64,000 bases of DNA from Zingiber officinale (GCF_018446385.1 NC_055996.1:48406365-48470364); one strand, 5' to 3'. Positions 21,500 to 33,975 are shown, counted from the first letter of the stretch. Numbers and translations are program-made. Notes: generated by a model not told the origin, from the sequence alone.

Positions 21500-23440
21500 G
21501 CACGAACGATAAGGTACACCCTTACGTTTCACATAAGTAAGCAATTAACAATGGGGCACTCCCTTTTAATGTATGCAACAATACAGTACACCCCTGCATA
21601 ACATAAAACCAATCAAACAAACAATGACGAAGCACTCCCCCACCTAACCTAAACATAAACTCACAAGGATAACAAAACATGATATACCAAACATGAGTAA
21701 CAAAAACTAAAAGCATCACATAAATCAAAAACATCCATACAACAAGTATTTATACTGAGGCAAAGGTAAATAGATTCATCACATTAAATCTCATGATAAA
21801 ATTCAATCATGCAAGTAAGAGGATCAATAGTCCGAGGAATGTCATCAGCTGAAGGATCAACATCCACCAGAGAAGGATCATCGGCTAGGGGAGGTGGCTG
21901 AGGAGGAGGATGGCTTGACATCCATGAGTACACTAGATCAGTCAATGAAGTATCACTCGTCTTCATGTCAATCTGCTGTAGCCTAATATTCACAAGCTCT
22001 ATACACATCTCAACCATATCAAGGACACGATTCATGTGTAATTCCTCAAATCATGTATCGAAGGTCTCCTCAACCTCAAGCACATGATACTAAAGATAAT
22101 CATCCTAACTGTAAGCATCATACCTAACATCATCCTCTTAACCAGCTACATTAGGATCACTAGCTATGACAGCAGCTGGTGCCAGCCTCACAGCCCATGG
22201 TAGCAATCTCGGCCCCTCACCTAGCCAACGACCATCTATCCACCTCATGGTGTTGCCATCAACTTCCATTCCAAACAAGGAAATGACCGAACCGTAATCC
22301 TTGAATACTTTGATGTTGTCAGCTACAACTTGCCATGTGAAATGTCGATCCCCACAGATTTTAACCATGTTGTGATAATATGAACAAAGGATATATGAAC
22401 CATATGAATGACCAATGTGATGAAATGAATGACACAATGAAAAATGTTCAAAGTCACATTAATATCAAGAGAATGATGCAATGCATATAACATGAACAAG
22501 TGTGGAAGACGAATGACATCCAAAGCACGAGTCACGATACGGAGAAGGCAATTAACAACAACCTTAAAAAGGACATTGCCCTTAGCAAATATTTCAAGAG
22601 CTAAGAATGTAGAAATGGAAGTGTTAGAGCCATCTAGACAAGGTTGATGATAAAAATGCTCATACATGGAGGAGATGAAAAGATGTTCAAAAGGTGGTGG
22701 TAATAGGTCAGGCAATGTCGGGTGGCAAATAAAAACATTAAAAGATGGAAGTCATCCTAAGAAATCTTGCAAGACTTTAGGAGTAAAGTCTAGATTTTGC
22801 TTAGCAATATGAGTTCAATATTGCAAACCATCAGATGAATGCAAGTTGATGGAAAATTCAGATACCAACCTCTCATTGATGTCATGATCACAAAAGACTA
22901 TGGACTCCAATTTCTAATGTTGAATGATTTTAATAATATCAAAGAAATGATCCTAAAGCATTGTTGGTCGACTGACTGAGCAAGAGCAAGCTTGAATTTA
23001 TTTGAATTGAATGCATGTTGGAGTATTGCATTTGGAAAATGAGAATTTGTTAGTAATAGAGGACAAGGACGGGATGAACTCTCATCAGAAGCAATCTATT
23101 TTTTCTTCTTTCTAAAGGTAATGAATGATTAATGCATCAACACCGCAAGAACAACAAAGAAAACAAAATGTATGATGCATGAATGGAATGCAAAAGAAAA
23201 TCAACAGAATGATTAGTGAATTTAAAAAGAATGAGTAGATGAATGAAAATTATGGTCGAGGGTTATACTTTGGTGGCATCGTTTGGTTAGCAAGATGAAT
23301 GGGCCAAGAGAGAAGGACGGGCTGACACAGGTTCACCAGAGGAGGAGCTATCACTAGAAACACATCGACACCATAAATCTAGGTTTGCGGACAGTGATAA
23401 GCTACACTAAGAAGTTGGAAGGGAAGAGTAAGAACCTGAA
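21500..23440 (-). pseudogene. Decayed ORF resembling the plant transposon-protein domain of Gypsy-type elements
   Basis: The minus-strand frames start with MPPKYNPRP at 23279 followed by stops. Later pieces are VSEFSINLHSSDGLQY, NLDFTPKVLQDFLG, VVNCLLRIVTRALDVIRLPH and LFMLYALHHSLDINVTLNIF (22323-22715), and MRWIDGRWLGEGPRLLPWAV (22138-22260). The order resembles the 'putative plant transposon protein' ORF found in some LTR retrotransposons, judged from memory. Several frameshifts and stops are present, so it cannot be functional. The 3' end has a low-complexity PPPQPPPLADD stretch (21784-22035). The identification is tentative. Confidence 0.4.
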
Positions 23441-23516
23441 GAAACTTAGGGTTTACCAAAGTAGGGACCTAAATGAATAAGGCACCATTGGAGAGACGTT
23501 GAAGATGAGAAGATGG

Positions 23517-23915
23517 TGTTAGTGCAATCGACCTCTAGGGTTTCAATATTTGACAATGAACCTTAGTCTGGTCAGTTTGACCAAGGGTTGATTCAAACAG
23601 GACTTGATGTTTGGAAGAGAAAATCCTACTAACAAGGGTAAGTCCTAACCGAAGGTTAGACAATGAGAAGTTTACTAAGTAACTAGTACTAACAGGAGGT
23701 TAAGTAAAGGGAAACCTTGATGAGTGAAGCCGGGCCCTAGTGAGTGGTAATGGAAGTCCTGGTGAGTGAAGCCGGACCCAAGTGAGTGAAACTAGGTGGT
23801 GGAAGTCCTGGTGAGTGAAGCTAGATAATGGAAGTCCTGGTGAGTGAAGTTGGTCATAATGAATGGGCTAGGTGGTGGAAGTCCTGATGAGTGAAGCTAG
23901 ACAATGAAAGTCCTA
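23517..23915 (+). mobile_element. Second LTR fragment of the hairpin-repeat type
   Basis: Starts TGTTAGTGCAATCGACC and shares with 21104 the stretch TTTGACAATG...AGTCTGGTCAGTTTGA. It then carries units of the form ggaagtCCTGGTGAGTGAAGCc and CTAACCGAAGGTTAG. It ends abruptly against Gypsy pol sequence near 23915. Confidence 0.65.
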
Positions 23916-24167
23916 GTTGATGGAGTCAAAGAAAGAGAGCAACAAGCTAACGATATGGATCATGGTCAACCCACTCTAGATATTAATGATGATCCATTAT
24001 GCATCAATGGAGGCCCAATTACAAGAGATAAGGTTAGAAAGATTAAGAAAGCACTTAATGTACTAATTGAAGATGTGAATGTCAAAGTTATCATCGAAGA
24101 ATGTTTGACAAAGAGCAAGTCATTCGACATAGTCAATCTAATTCAAGCCTTAGATGAGCTTAATTAG
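23916..24167 (+). pseudogene. Gypsy polyprotein C-terminal tail
   Basis: An open frame containing GEQ/REQQANDMDHGQ, GGPITRDKVRKIKKALNVL and ending LIQALDELN at the stop 24165-24167. The GPITR...KIKKAL pattern is typical of the very end of plant Gypsy polyproteins, after the integrase. The upstream part is missing. It stands 13 bp before the LTR of Gypsy D and in the same orientation. Confidence 0.6.
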
Positions 24168-24180
24168 CACTTAATGCTCA

Positions 24181-24647
24181 TGTCTAACTAGTAGGGATAT
24201 GTAGGCTCAATTTAGACTCAATTTTTACTTTTATTTGGGTTGTAATAAAGCCATAAGCTTAAAATGGCTAAAGTAGTCTACATATGCCTTTACTAAATGA
24301 GCTTTCTTTTGGTCTTTTAGGATTTTTTGGTCATCTTATAACTATAAATAAAGGGGGTGGCGGCCACACATGTATCTGGGATATATTTACAATCCAAAGC
24401 ATGGTGAGGCTCTCACTTGTTGGTTCTTCATTGAATTAGAACTTATCAAGGCATTTCCTTGTGGCGTTCGAAGACTTATCAACCTCCATCCCAAGGTTGT
24501 GGCGTCTTCCATCTTCTATACCAAGGTTCATACTTTCCTAATCATTGGGTCGAGGTTCTTTTCATCAATCTTATCGATTTAGTTCTTTCTTTCTTTCTTC
24601 TTCCATTCATTGTGGGTTCTTGAGATATCTTTCTCTTTGGATTCACA
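24181..24647 (+). repeat. LTR of Gypsy element D (about 467 bp)
   Basis: Starts TGTCTAACTAGTAGG, ends GGATTCACA, and is followed after five bases by the primer-binding site. It has a TATA-like CTATAAATAAAG at about 24346. No second copy is in the window, so the borders are set from the ends and the PBS alone. Confidence 0.6.
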
Positions 24648-24652
24648 TCATT

Positions 24653-24664
24653 TGGTATCAGAGC
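24653..24664 (+). other. Primer-binding site of Gypsy D
   Basis: TGGTATCAGAGC, complementary to initiator-Met tRNA, five bases after the LTR. Confidence 0.85.
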
Positions 24665-25418
24665 TTTAGTTTTTCTAAATCGATTTTGTTATCCTTTTTC
24701 TTTTGTGCTTGAATCTTTGTTTATTTTGTTCAACATTTTCTACTTATCGCTATCATCTCAATCTTAGTGAGTTTTAGTCGTCTTGTTGCTATAAAAAAGG
24801 TCGAAATTAAAAAAAAAAAAATATTTTCAGCAAAAAAAGGTCGAAATTCAAAAAAAAATATTTTTAGTAAAAAAAAGGGCCGAAATTTAGAAAAAAAGGG
24901 AATAAAAAAAAAAGAAGGTGGGTATAGAGAATTGTTATTTCTATACTTGCATTTTTCAATTTTGTATCTTTTAAAGTCTTGCCTAGTATACTTGTATTTT
25001 CTAATTCCGTATTTTCTAAATCCATATTTTCTTTAAAGTCTTATATAGTATACTTCGCATCTCCTTTAAAGTCTTGCCTAGTATACTTGCATTTTTCAAT
25101 TTCATATTTTCTTTAAAGTCTTGCCTAGTATACTCCGCATCTCCTTTAAAGTCTTGCCTAGTTTACTTGCATTTTTCAATTCTGTATTTTCCTTTTAAGT
25201 TCTGCCAAGATTTAATTCTGGCAAATTTCCTTTCAGTCCTTAATATCAGTTTTCAATTCTGCAACTTGTATTTTTATATCAATTCCTATCTTTTATCCTA
25301 ATAGCCTTGGGAGTTTCAATTAGTTAACGAATGCTTATAGGGAAATTACCACAATTCTAAGTTCTTTAAAGAGCTAACATTAGTGAGTTGAGTGATTGAG
25401 TGTCAACAGATTGTATTA
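24665..25418 (+). other. Leader of Gypsy D with internal repeats
   Basis: Between PBS and gag. An A-rich part (24780-24925) repeats GTCGAAATT followed by A runs. At 24970-25210 about five copies of TTTAAAGTCTTGCCTAGTAT alternate with TTGCATTTTTCAATT. No coding sequence. Confidence 0.6.
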
Positions 25419-25628
25419 ATGACGAAAAGTGGAGAGGAAGCAAGACCTAGAGAAACACTTGAATAACGAGCCTTGAGACAACACTTGGAATGCATGGAAA
25501 TCAAATTCAATCAAATCCTCGACAGATTAGAGAGACAAGATGTTGAAATTTCGGGATTACAAAATAGACAAGTTGGTAGAGTTCCTACACGAAATTCAAG
25601 GCAATATAATCGTGATGACAACAATGAT
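25419..25628 (+). pseudogene. Gypsy D gag, N-terminal part
   Basis: ATG at 25419 (MTKSGEEARPRETLE) with an in-frame TAA at 25464-25466, then RALRQHLECMEIKFNQILDR and up to RDDNND at 25628, where Gypsy F is inserted. The frame resumes after the duplicated ATGAT at 41540 with DVGVSEDIDD. Confidence 0.75.
25624..25628. repeat. Target-site duplication ATGAT, left copy (Gypsy F)
   Basis: ATGAT precedes TGTCACGCCCC. The same bases follow TTTTACA at 41535-41539. Confidence 0.9.
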
Positions 25629-28494
25629 TGTCACGCCCCGGAGGAGTCCCTGTCCGAAGAAATTTCGGCAGCATCTCCCCTGTACGGCGGACAATCTGAA
25701 ACTTTACTACATCACCATATAACTCAGCCACATGCGGCTGGAATAAATAATAATAATAAACAAACCACAACATATAGACATCCACGCAGTTTAATAAGCA
25801 ATGATAATAAGACTCAAAATACACCCTACTCAACTACACCCATAAAACACAAATCCGACGATCAAATCAACTTACCTCTTCTGCCGTCTAGGCAGACATG
25901 TAGTAAAACAAATCCAAATCCAAACCCATCGATAAGTAAAAACAAATCCATACACAAGATCCAAGTATCAAAACGTAACAAGTCTAAATACAGTCTAAGA
26001 AAGAAAACCACAAGATCAATGCTCGTCCTCGTGGACTGCAGGGGACTAGCGACTGGGACTCTCTCTCCTGACAGCATCAACCTGAAAATAATAACAGAGG
26101 CGGGGGTGAGTCCAATGCTCAGCGGGTAACAACTGATATACATAGTAAGGAAATAACATCTAGCACTAATCATGCGTACAGTCTCCTGACGTAATAAAGG
26201 TAAATGCAAACTGAAATAAACAGGAGAATACTGTACTAACCAGGACCTGGTATAAGGAATAACAGTCCGAGAGGTATAGAAATCATGTATGCATGTCAAC
26301 CGTGGCCATCCAACCAAAATGTAGCAAATAAATGCAGCAAACACAATCACAAGAAATAAATGCATCAATGCGTATGATGCCAATGATGCATCCTGGTCAC
26401 CCCTGACACCAGCCAATCATCTCACACACAATAGTGAGACAGAGTGGGTAGGGCTGTGACAACCATGCACTCTGTCGTCACTGCTCCTGATGAGTGACCG
26501 AGTGGACGAGATGCTGTCGGAGTACACCTATCCTCCTACCCCAAATCATAAATGGGGGAGCTCAATGCTCTCATCTCCCGGTACACGATGACGGGGTGGA
26601 ATCTCTGCCGGCTACCACGCTGCGTCACACTACCCATGAGCGGACCAACGAAGCCAAACAAAGTCCCTGCTGCAACACACTCTGCCTGAATCGACCACTA
26701 ACCCATGAGTGGCGGTGTGTGCAGATCCATGTAACTGGCGATGTGCTCAACAATAATGGAGCGGACTATCGCACAACATGCAATCATGTGAATGGTGCAC
26801 GACACTAACCATGTAAATATCCTGAGCTAAGCCATATATATATAGAAGGTGCACCATAGGTCAATGAATTAGATCAAAGGTACACATATCAGATAAGGTA
26901 TAAAACCTAGGTCCTGAATATGGTGAAGCATGGTATATCACTACCCCCTATAAACATGTATAAGCAGGTAAGAAATAACATGAGATGCAAAACAAGTATC
27001 AACCAAGCATGTAACAAGTATCGGGTAGTGACTAACCGAAACAGATAAGAAACATAATTATTGCAATTTGTTAAATTCACTACTATGCATATCAAACGAC
27101 ATAAAGTCAGAAGTACCCGCCTCCAATAGGAATGTCCAAATCCGACATCGAGATACTCGTCTCGTGTCAAAGTCCTGTATCCAATAGATATACGAATATT
27201 TAGCTAAATTCCTATAAATAGCTAAATAAATTCTTTAACCCTAAATTAGGGTAAAACCCTAATTTCAAAAACACATAAACCTAATCAACATACACATGAT
27301 CGTCCAACTACAAAACATATCAAATTCCTGTGTATGTTACTACAATTGAAACAAGTCCTCTATTCCTTACCTCAACACTAAACCTCTCCGGTTAAATCAC
27401 AGCTAGACAGGTCAGTCGCCAGAAACTGCAAGAAACCCAAGTAAAGCCCTGCAATTCACTGTCCGAATCATAAAATGGGGTTCAAGAAATCAATTTCCAA
27501 AAGATACCCCAAATTTCCAGAATAACCTAAGCACCTTACCTTACTTCTCAGCAGGGATGTTGCTGCCGGAGAAAGGTAGCCGTTGGAAGGTAACTGCCGG
27601 ACCCAAGACAATCCACAGCAAGTCTTATTTCACGTTACGATCACACTTACAGCACCATAGCAAGTCTTGTTGGAAATTCTTCCTCACTGTCGGTTTAAGA
27701 TGAGATCACAAATCAAAAATACCAAATTAACAACCTACCTCCAAAAATCACTGCTAGGGCACGAAAGGGGACACCAATGCTTGGGTTGCTGCTCCTAACC
27801 GAAGACCAACGCAAGCTTCTGGTTTCCGGCGATCTAGGGCACTGGAGTTGAAGCTTGGCCGAAGGGATGGGATTGGGTGGCAATCAGAGGAGAAGAACCT
27901 CCGTGATGCTTGGGGTGGCCACCGGTTGAACTTCAAGAGGTGCTTCGACCATCGGCGTTGGAGGAAATTGGTGCTGGCAGTGGGAAAGATTCGGCTAGGG
28001 CACATGAATTCGGCAGTGCTGGTCGGCACTATTTCGTGCGGTGTCGACTGTGCTGGCGGCTCAGAGAAGGAGAGAAGGAGACGGGGCCGAGTAGAGAGGT
28101 TAGGGCACGAAAGCAGGGGAAGAGGATTGGCTCAGCGCTGGCACCTAGGGCAGAATCAGTGAGAAGAGGGGAGACTTCCCTTGTCCACGACTTGTACTTG
28201 AGGGAGAAGGAAACCGCCGGTTAGGGAAGAACGGTCGCGAGGGGGAGAAGACGCGGGGAATGGCTCGGCACGGGTCGGCGGAGAAAAGGAATAAGCAAAA
28301 AAGAAAAAGAGAGAATAAAAAGGAAAAGAAAAATAACTTTTCCTCGCTTAAATGGGGTAGCCTAAATAGGCTTTCCCGGGCCCCATTTTTATCCCCGTTA
28401 ACTCGTCCATACGAGCTCCGAAAAATTCTTGAAAAATTTCCAAAATTTCCAGAAAATTCCCTTATTAATATTCTCCTATTTTCGATATTTTACA
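25629..28494 (-). repeat. 3' LTR of Gypsy F (2866 bp)
   Basis: On the minus strand it starts TGTAAAATATCGAAAATAGG at 28494 and ends GGGGCGTGACA at 25629. It pairs with 38672-41534 with few differences per line. The open frames seen in it (for example 27754-28224, 25862-26416) are not conserved as proteins and are treated as chance. Confidence 0.95.
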
Positions 28495-28907
28495 TTCTCC
28501 CCCACTAATAAAAATTTGGTCCCCAAATTTCGTTATTTACCATTAGCAAGTACTAACAACAGATAGAAAGTACAAAATGCTGAACGGTAAATTAAATCAC
28601 ATACCTCAAGTGAAAAGATGGGGGTATCGAGCTCGGATCCAAATAACCTAGGAATACCGAAATCATCGAGTCCATGAAAACATCTAGGGCTTTGTAAGCC
28701 TAAAGGGTAAGACCTAGAACTCATAATGCCCGTACAATAGGCATACTCAACCATAAGATCCTCGACAGCAAGTCTGAAATCTAATCACCAACAAATAAAT
28801 CCTCCAGTGTGAGAGCAACGCTCCATCACAGGAAATACCACATATGCGGGAGCAACGCTCTACCACAAGAAATCCTCAATATGTGGGAGCAACGCTCCAC
28901 CACAACC
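28495..28907 (-). other. PPT and remnant between RT break and 3' LTR of Gypsy F
   Basis: The PPT GTGGGGGAGAA lies at 28495-28506 (minus strand). The rest has GGGAGCAACGCTC repeated three times (28811-28900) and no recognisable pol domain, so a deletion removed most of pol. Confidence 0.65.
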
Positions 28908-29115
28908 ATCCATAAATACCGCTAGAGCATTGGTAAGCTCAAATGGCATTACCAAAAACTCATAATGACCGTATCTCGTACAGAAAGCTGTCTTCTGAAT
29001 ATCTGAGTCTCTCACCCTCAACTGATGATATCCGGATCGCAGATCAATCTTAGAATACACTGATGTACCTCTGAGCTGATCAAACAAATCCTCGATCCGT
29101 GGTAAAGGATATTTA
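28908..29115 (-). pseudogene. Gypsy F reverse transcriptase, second piece
   Basis: Minus-strand translation [52 protein letters not shown] and ALAVFMD, the middle of a Gypsy RT. Conserved MPFGLTNAP is changed to MPFELTNAL. Sequence ends before the YxDD catalytic motif. It continues the piece at 35511 exactly across the ATTTA duplication (...AVTVRNK + YPLPR). Confidence 0.9.
29111..29115. repeat. Target-site duplication ATTTA, left copy (element 2)
   Basis: ATTTA precedes TGTTGG at 29116 and follows CCTAACA at 35506-35510. Confidence 0.9.
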
Positions 29116-29544
29116 TGTTGGTGCAACCTTAGGTCAAGGTTGACCGGGGTGACCCGACTCGAGTTGACTTGACTCGAGGTATATTTTGATGTTTGACAAA
29201 AATGGAGAAGTTATATTTTGATGTTTGACAAGAATAGGAACTTGGGGGATTGTGGGTGCAACCTTTGGTCAAGGATGACCTGGTTGATCCGACTTGAGTT
29301 GACCAGATTCGGGAAAAGTCCAAGTATGGAGATTTGGCACGGAAAAGTCCAAGCAGGGAGCTTGGCACGGGAAAAGTCCAAGCAGGGAGCTTGGCACGGG
29401 AAAAGTCCAAGTATGGAGACTTGGCACGGAAAAGTCCAAGCTCCTGCACAGAAAAGTCCAAGCAGGGAGCTTGGCACGGGAAAAGTCCAAGCAGGGAGCT
29501 TGGCACGGGGAAAAGTCCAAGTATGGAAGCTTGGCATGGGAGGT

Positions 29545-29765
29545 CGGAGAAGGCTCGGTAGCTCGTTCTCTGAACTGGATGGAGTCGGAGAGGGCTCGGT
29601 AGCTCGTTCTCCGGACTAGGTCAGAGAGGGCTCGGTAGCTCGTTCTCTGGACCGGACGAAGTCAGAGAGGGCTCGGTAGCTCGTTCTCCGGACTAAGTCA
29701 GAGAGGGCTCGGTAGCTCGTTCTCCGGACTAGGTCAGAGAGGGCTCGGTAGCTCGTTCTCTAGAT
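29545..29765 (+). repeat. 37-bp tandem repeat (GGCTCGGTAGCTCGTTCTC)
   Basis: About six units, each followed by C(T)GGACTAGGTCAGAGAG or GACCGGACGAAGTCAGAGAG. The same array is in the 3' LTR at 34388-34600. It replaces the two-level hairpins seen at this place in element 1. Confidence 0.85.
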
Positions 29766-29796
29766 CAGGAAGGCTTTAGGTTTAAGGCTGGGTAAT

Positions 29797-30070
29797 TGGA
29801 TCGGTCTGCTGACCGATCCAGTGAAACACTGGGTCATCTGATCGGTCTGTGGACCGATCAGTAACAACACAGAAACTTTCTGTGAGTAATCTGATCGGTC
29901 TGGTGACCGATCAGTAAGAAGGCTGATCGGTCCACAGACCGATCAGGGATAGCAACCAACTCTCTGTGAGAGTTGGGATCGGTCTGGGTACCGATCAGTG
30001 TAGGGCCTGATTGGTCCCCTGACCAATCAGATCCACCCTGGACAGATCAGGGTGGAGCCTGATCGGTCCA
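29797..30070. repeat. GATCGGTC palindrome array, 5' LTR of element 2
   Basis: About seven palindromes with arms GATCGGTC/GACCGATC. One has both arms changed in step (GATTGGTC/GACCAATC near 30009). The remaining units agree with those of element 1. Confidence 0.85.
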
Positions 30071-30686
30071 GGTCTACCCGTTGAGTCACAACGGCTAGAT
30101 TTCTTCTTTATCTTCTTCGCAGGTTGATATAAGGTGGAGGGCCTCTACTGTTGGGACCTCTCCTTGCCTACTCTGCTTCCTACTTGCGATCTGAGCTTTG
30201 CTGAGCTCTCCATTACTGAAGCTTTGTGTGAGCTTCCCTCGGCTGGGTTTCCAACTGAACAGTTGCTGCTGTGGTTGGCATCCGTGAAGTTGCTGCTTCA
30301 TCAACAGTCGACGAGAAGGCAAGCAAACTAGTGTTTTTACATTCATATTGTTCTTGGCTTCTTGCTGTATTTCTTGTACTCTGATCTTGCTGTTGCAAGA
30401 GATTGTGGCGAGGTTTCTCCACCCAGAAGGAGTTTTTATTAGCCGGTTTTCCGGGGTCTCATCCACCGACGGATTGATAGGATTCGTCCACCTTACGGAC
30501 ATGCCGAGGAGTAGGAGTATCATCTCCGAACCTTGTAATATCGTCGCGTTTGAGGTTTGATCTTCTCCATTTTTGTTTCTACTTTTTATTTCCGCTGCGC
30601 TAACTCAAATTGTAGGAAGAAACGAGAATTTGGGATCGGCTATTCACACCCCCCCTCTCTAGCCGCTATCCGAAGGTCCTAACAAG

Positions 30687-30698
30687 TGGTATCAGAGC
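30687..30698 (+). other. Primer-binding site of element 2
   Basis: TGGTATCAGAGC, two bases after the LTR. Confidence 0.9.
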
Positions 30699-30746
30699 CA
30701 GGTCGCTCTTCGTCGGATTAACACCCGGGGGAGCACGAGCTAGAGA

Positions 30747-32221
30747 ATGGATCAACTTGGAGAAGACGTCACGATTCCACCCTTCTACGATCGCGACGAC
30801 TTCGCGTTTTGGAAGGTAAGAATGAAGTATTTTCTTATGACTAACCTAGTAAATTGGAATTGTGTACAAGTATGTTTTATTCCTCCGGTGGATAAAGAAG
30901 GAGAACCTCTCGAAAAGATAAGTGGACGAAGGAACAAATCCACCAATCCATAATCAACGATGAGGTAACTAAAATCTTTGAATTTTCATTACCTAATGAT
31001 ATCTTGTGTAAGATAGGTAGATACAACAATGCCAAGGAATTGTGGAACAACTTGGCTAAGTTCCATGAGGAGAGCTCTAATTCAAGTCATGAAGAGGAGT
31101 CAAGTGAGCCAAGTAGCTCACATCATGGAGGTATGAAATTAGAAGTTGAGGGCTACTCAACATCTAAGGAAGAAGAGGAGGAGAGTTTTTCTTCAAGATT
31201 GGAGCAAGAAGAAGAAGCCTCTACCTCCGGAAGGGATGAAGGAGAGAGCTTATATCCATCCTCAACCCTAGGTAACTCAAGCAACTTAATCTTAAGTAAA
31301 TTACATATAATGTGCTTTGAGTGTAGGGATTATGGGCATTACAAGAGTAAATGTCCAAAGAGGATTAGGAAGACTCCACCGGCCCTAAAGGTCAAGGAAG
31401 CCGGAGTCCCGATACGCAAGGGCAAGGAGCACGTGGTGTGCTTCCAATGCAAGCAAAGGGGACATTATAGGAGTCAATGTCCAAGGGGGAGGCAACCTCA
31501 CAAGGAAAAGAGACTAAGCACATCTATGGGGGGAGCTAAGGCAAATCCTAAGGTATCCTTTAAGGCACATTCTTGCAATTCTAATAAGACACATGCTAGT
31601 AGTTTTATTGCAATTGTCAATAATGATAAGCATGATAACCATAGAAACCGATACATGTGCTTAGGTGCCAAACATGTTAGCCTAGATAAGGACAATGCTA
31701 GAAATGCCAACCCTAGAGTTAACTCATCTAAGGTTAAGGAAAACCTAGATAGGAATCCCAAAACAACTAGACATATGCCTAGGAATACCTCAAAGAAAAA
31801 TGGAAAATTAAAGCTTGAGGTATTAAAGAAGGAAAATCAAGTCTTGAGGTCAAGACTTGACACTTTAGAAAAGGCTCTTAAGAATTTGGAGAAGTCAACT
31901 CTAGGGTCTAAGGGTCAAAAATCAAAGCCCAAGGACATGATAGGTTTGGGTCACAAACCTAAGTCTCAAGTGGTCAAGCCCGCTTATCATAATGTTCCAT
32001 TCGATTATGGAACAAGACCTAGGGCTAGGAAGACCATCACCAAGGTCACAAGGGGAGTCACCCCTAGAGTTGATCTTGATGAATCCCAAATGACCAAGGC
32101 TTTAAAGCCTAGGAGGGTCATTAGGAGGGTTGCTAGGGAAGTCATCCATAGTGAATATTTAGTGAACCCAATGAGCTCAAATAGGTATTGGGTTCCTAGG
32201 AGCGTGATTCCTTCACGCTAG
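30747..32221 (+). pseudogene. gag-like protein of element 2 (1-bp frameshift)
   Basis: ATG 30747 starts MDQLGEDVTIPPFYDRDDF and FWKVRMKYFLMTNLV. A 1-bp deletion near 30918 (GAAAAGATAAGTGG against GAGAAGAAGGAGTGG in element 1) shifts the frame. The shifted frame is open to 32221. Order of parts as in element 1: DUF4219/UBN2-like start, acidic Ser/Glu region, zinc knuckles MCFECRDYGHYKSKC (near 31310) and VCFQCKQRGHYRSQC (near 31438), basic linker, coiled coil (KKENQVLRSRLDTLEKALK) and the VTRGVTPRV repeat region. The stop at 2672 in element 1 is a sense codon here. Confidence 0.85.
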
Positions 32222-33961
32222 ATGGTTTAGGGTGTGCCAACCTTAATTGGATAGGTAGTTAACCTACTCATGGCAAAAGGTGGCATTTTAGGAATTGTCA
32301 AGATGTAATCAAGCCTTGAAAATGAAATTTAAAATTATTCCTAAGGTGATTAGGATGAGCCAACCACATTTGAAGAGTTTTCTAGGGTCAATCTAATTGG
32401 CACATAGTGATCTAAAAATCTTTAGTATATGATTTTAGGTCTATTACACTTAGGAATATAGAATTTATGATAAAATGATCAAAATTATCAAAAATGACAA
32501 CTAAGGCTAGAATTAGGTATTTTCTATACCTTTATATGTTATTTGCCATACATTGTTTGTCATATGCCATGTCATGACATCATATTTAACTTATTATCAT
32601 TTGAAATGTCATGATAATACTTAGGTTAGTTATATGTTATGCTTTATTTAAGTTTCATACTTTATGCCATGACATCATGACATTGGCACATGTTTCCACT
32701 TATGATATTATTTTATGCCATGTCATCATCTCTTGCATTCATGATCAATTAAATTGATTTAAGGATAGAAACACAATTTGATATGAAGATCAAATTGTTG
32801 TTTAGAAAATGCATGAGAACTTAGCTTAAGATGACCTAAACCCATATCTCACATCAAAATTGACTTGGATGTGTTTGATACACCTTAGATGTGTGTGAGA
32901 TATTAGGATGATGAGTTAGGATCAATGTGCATAGTTCTTGTACCTAGATGAGCCTAATTCGAAATTGAGGATCATAGGGAAAACTTGTGTACAAGTCATG
33001 TACATTTAGTCCTAAGATTGTGGTCCTAAATTGAATGGTTTAAAATCATTTCAAAATTGATTTAAAAAACCTTGATGAAACTTTTCTAGTGATAGCATTC
33101 ATCATTGAGCAAGTTGATACAAAGATGGATTAACCTTGAGCTATTTCAAAGTCTTTCGAACTTTGTATCAAGATTAAAAAATGAGAGTTATTTTCATAGA
33201 AAACTATTTTTCCATGATAATATATGTTATGAGGAATGTAACCTCAAAATTTTATAATTTTTAGAATTTTCTGTAATTTTTTAGGGGTTTCTAAATTTCG
33301 GGAGAAAAATCAGAAATTCTTATCAGAGAGTTGTGGACCAATCAGAGAAGAGTCTGATTGGTCCAGGGAAGTCTGGATCGGTCACTAGACCGATCCAGGG
33401 AAGTGAGGATCGGTCTAGTGACCGATCCAGTGGAGTCCTGATCGGTCTGGTGACCGATCAGAGCGTGCCAAAATGCTGATTTTCGACTGTTGTCTGAAAT
33501 TTCAGCTATGGAAGTTGGTGCTTTAGATTTCTAAAGGGTTGAAACTCTCCAAGACATTGTTGGTGCAATGGTCAAGGAGGAGTTGACCTTTAGAGGGAGT
33601 TTTACCTAATGGTCAAGGGGGAGTTGACTTTTAGGGGGAGTTTTTACTCGTCAAGATTTATGAGGATGAGTGATATGGGATTATCACTAAATTGATTGTT
33701 GATTTTAGTATCAAGGGGGAAATTAAGGGTTTCAATGAAAGGTATGAGACTTTCATTAAGAAAAAAAACTCTTGACCTTGATTCACTCTTTTTGATGTGT
33801 GTCAAAAAGGGGGAGAATGTCTAGAGAATGTTCAAGAAAGAACATTGGAGTTTGGGGAGAATGTTCAGAGAATGTTCGAGGAAGAACATTGGAGAACTAT
33901 TGGAAAACCTAAGTTAGGTTATCGGCTTAACCTAACTTGATTATGGTTTTTGTCAAACATC
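32222..33961 (+). other. Long 3' untranslated segment of element 2
   Basis: Non-coding, alignable with 4022-5914. It holds GATCGGTC-type palindromes (about 33377-33461) and hairpins AATGTTC/GAACATT and GGTTAT...TTAACC near 33830-33935. Confidence 0.7.
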
Positions 33962-33975
33962 AAAAAGGGGGAGAT
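33962..33975 (+). other. Polypurine tract of element 2
   Basis: AAAAAGGGGGAGAT directly before the 3' LTR, identical to that of element 1. Confidence 0.85.

Larger units (their letters stand above)
29116..30684 (+). repeat. 5' LTR of element 2 (1569 bp)
   Basis: TGTTGGTGCAACC to GGTCCTAACA. Contains short hairpin units (29308-29535; CCAAGC/GCTTGG), about six 37-bp units of the GGCTCGGTAGCTCGTTCTC type (29545-29765), GATCGGTC palindromes (29797-30070), a CCGTTG/CAACGG hairpin (30078-30096) and GATATAAGG (30128-30136). Confidence 0.9.

Noticed and set aside
25862-26416. 184-codon minus-strand frame (and 221-codon counterpart at 38905-39570)
   Set aside because: Lies wholly within the LTR of Gypsy F, has no recognisable domain, and differs in length and start between the LTRs.
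27754-28224. Overlapping open frames of about 100 codons in the LTRs of Gypsy F (also 40953-41266)
   Set aside because: They are in GC-rich LTR sequence, on both strands, and are not kept in frame between the two LTR copies.
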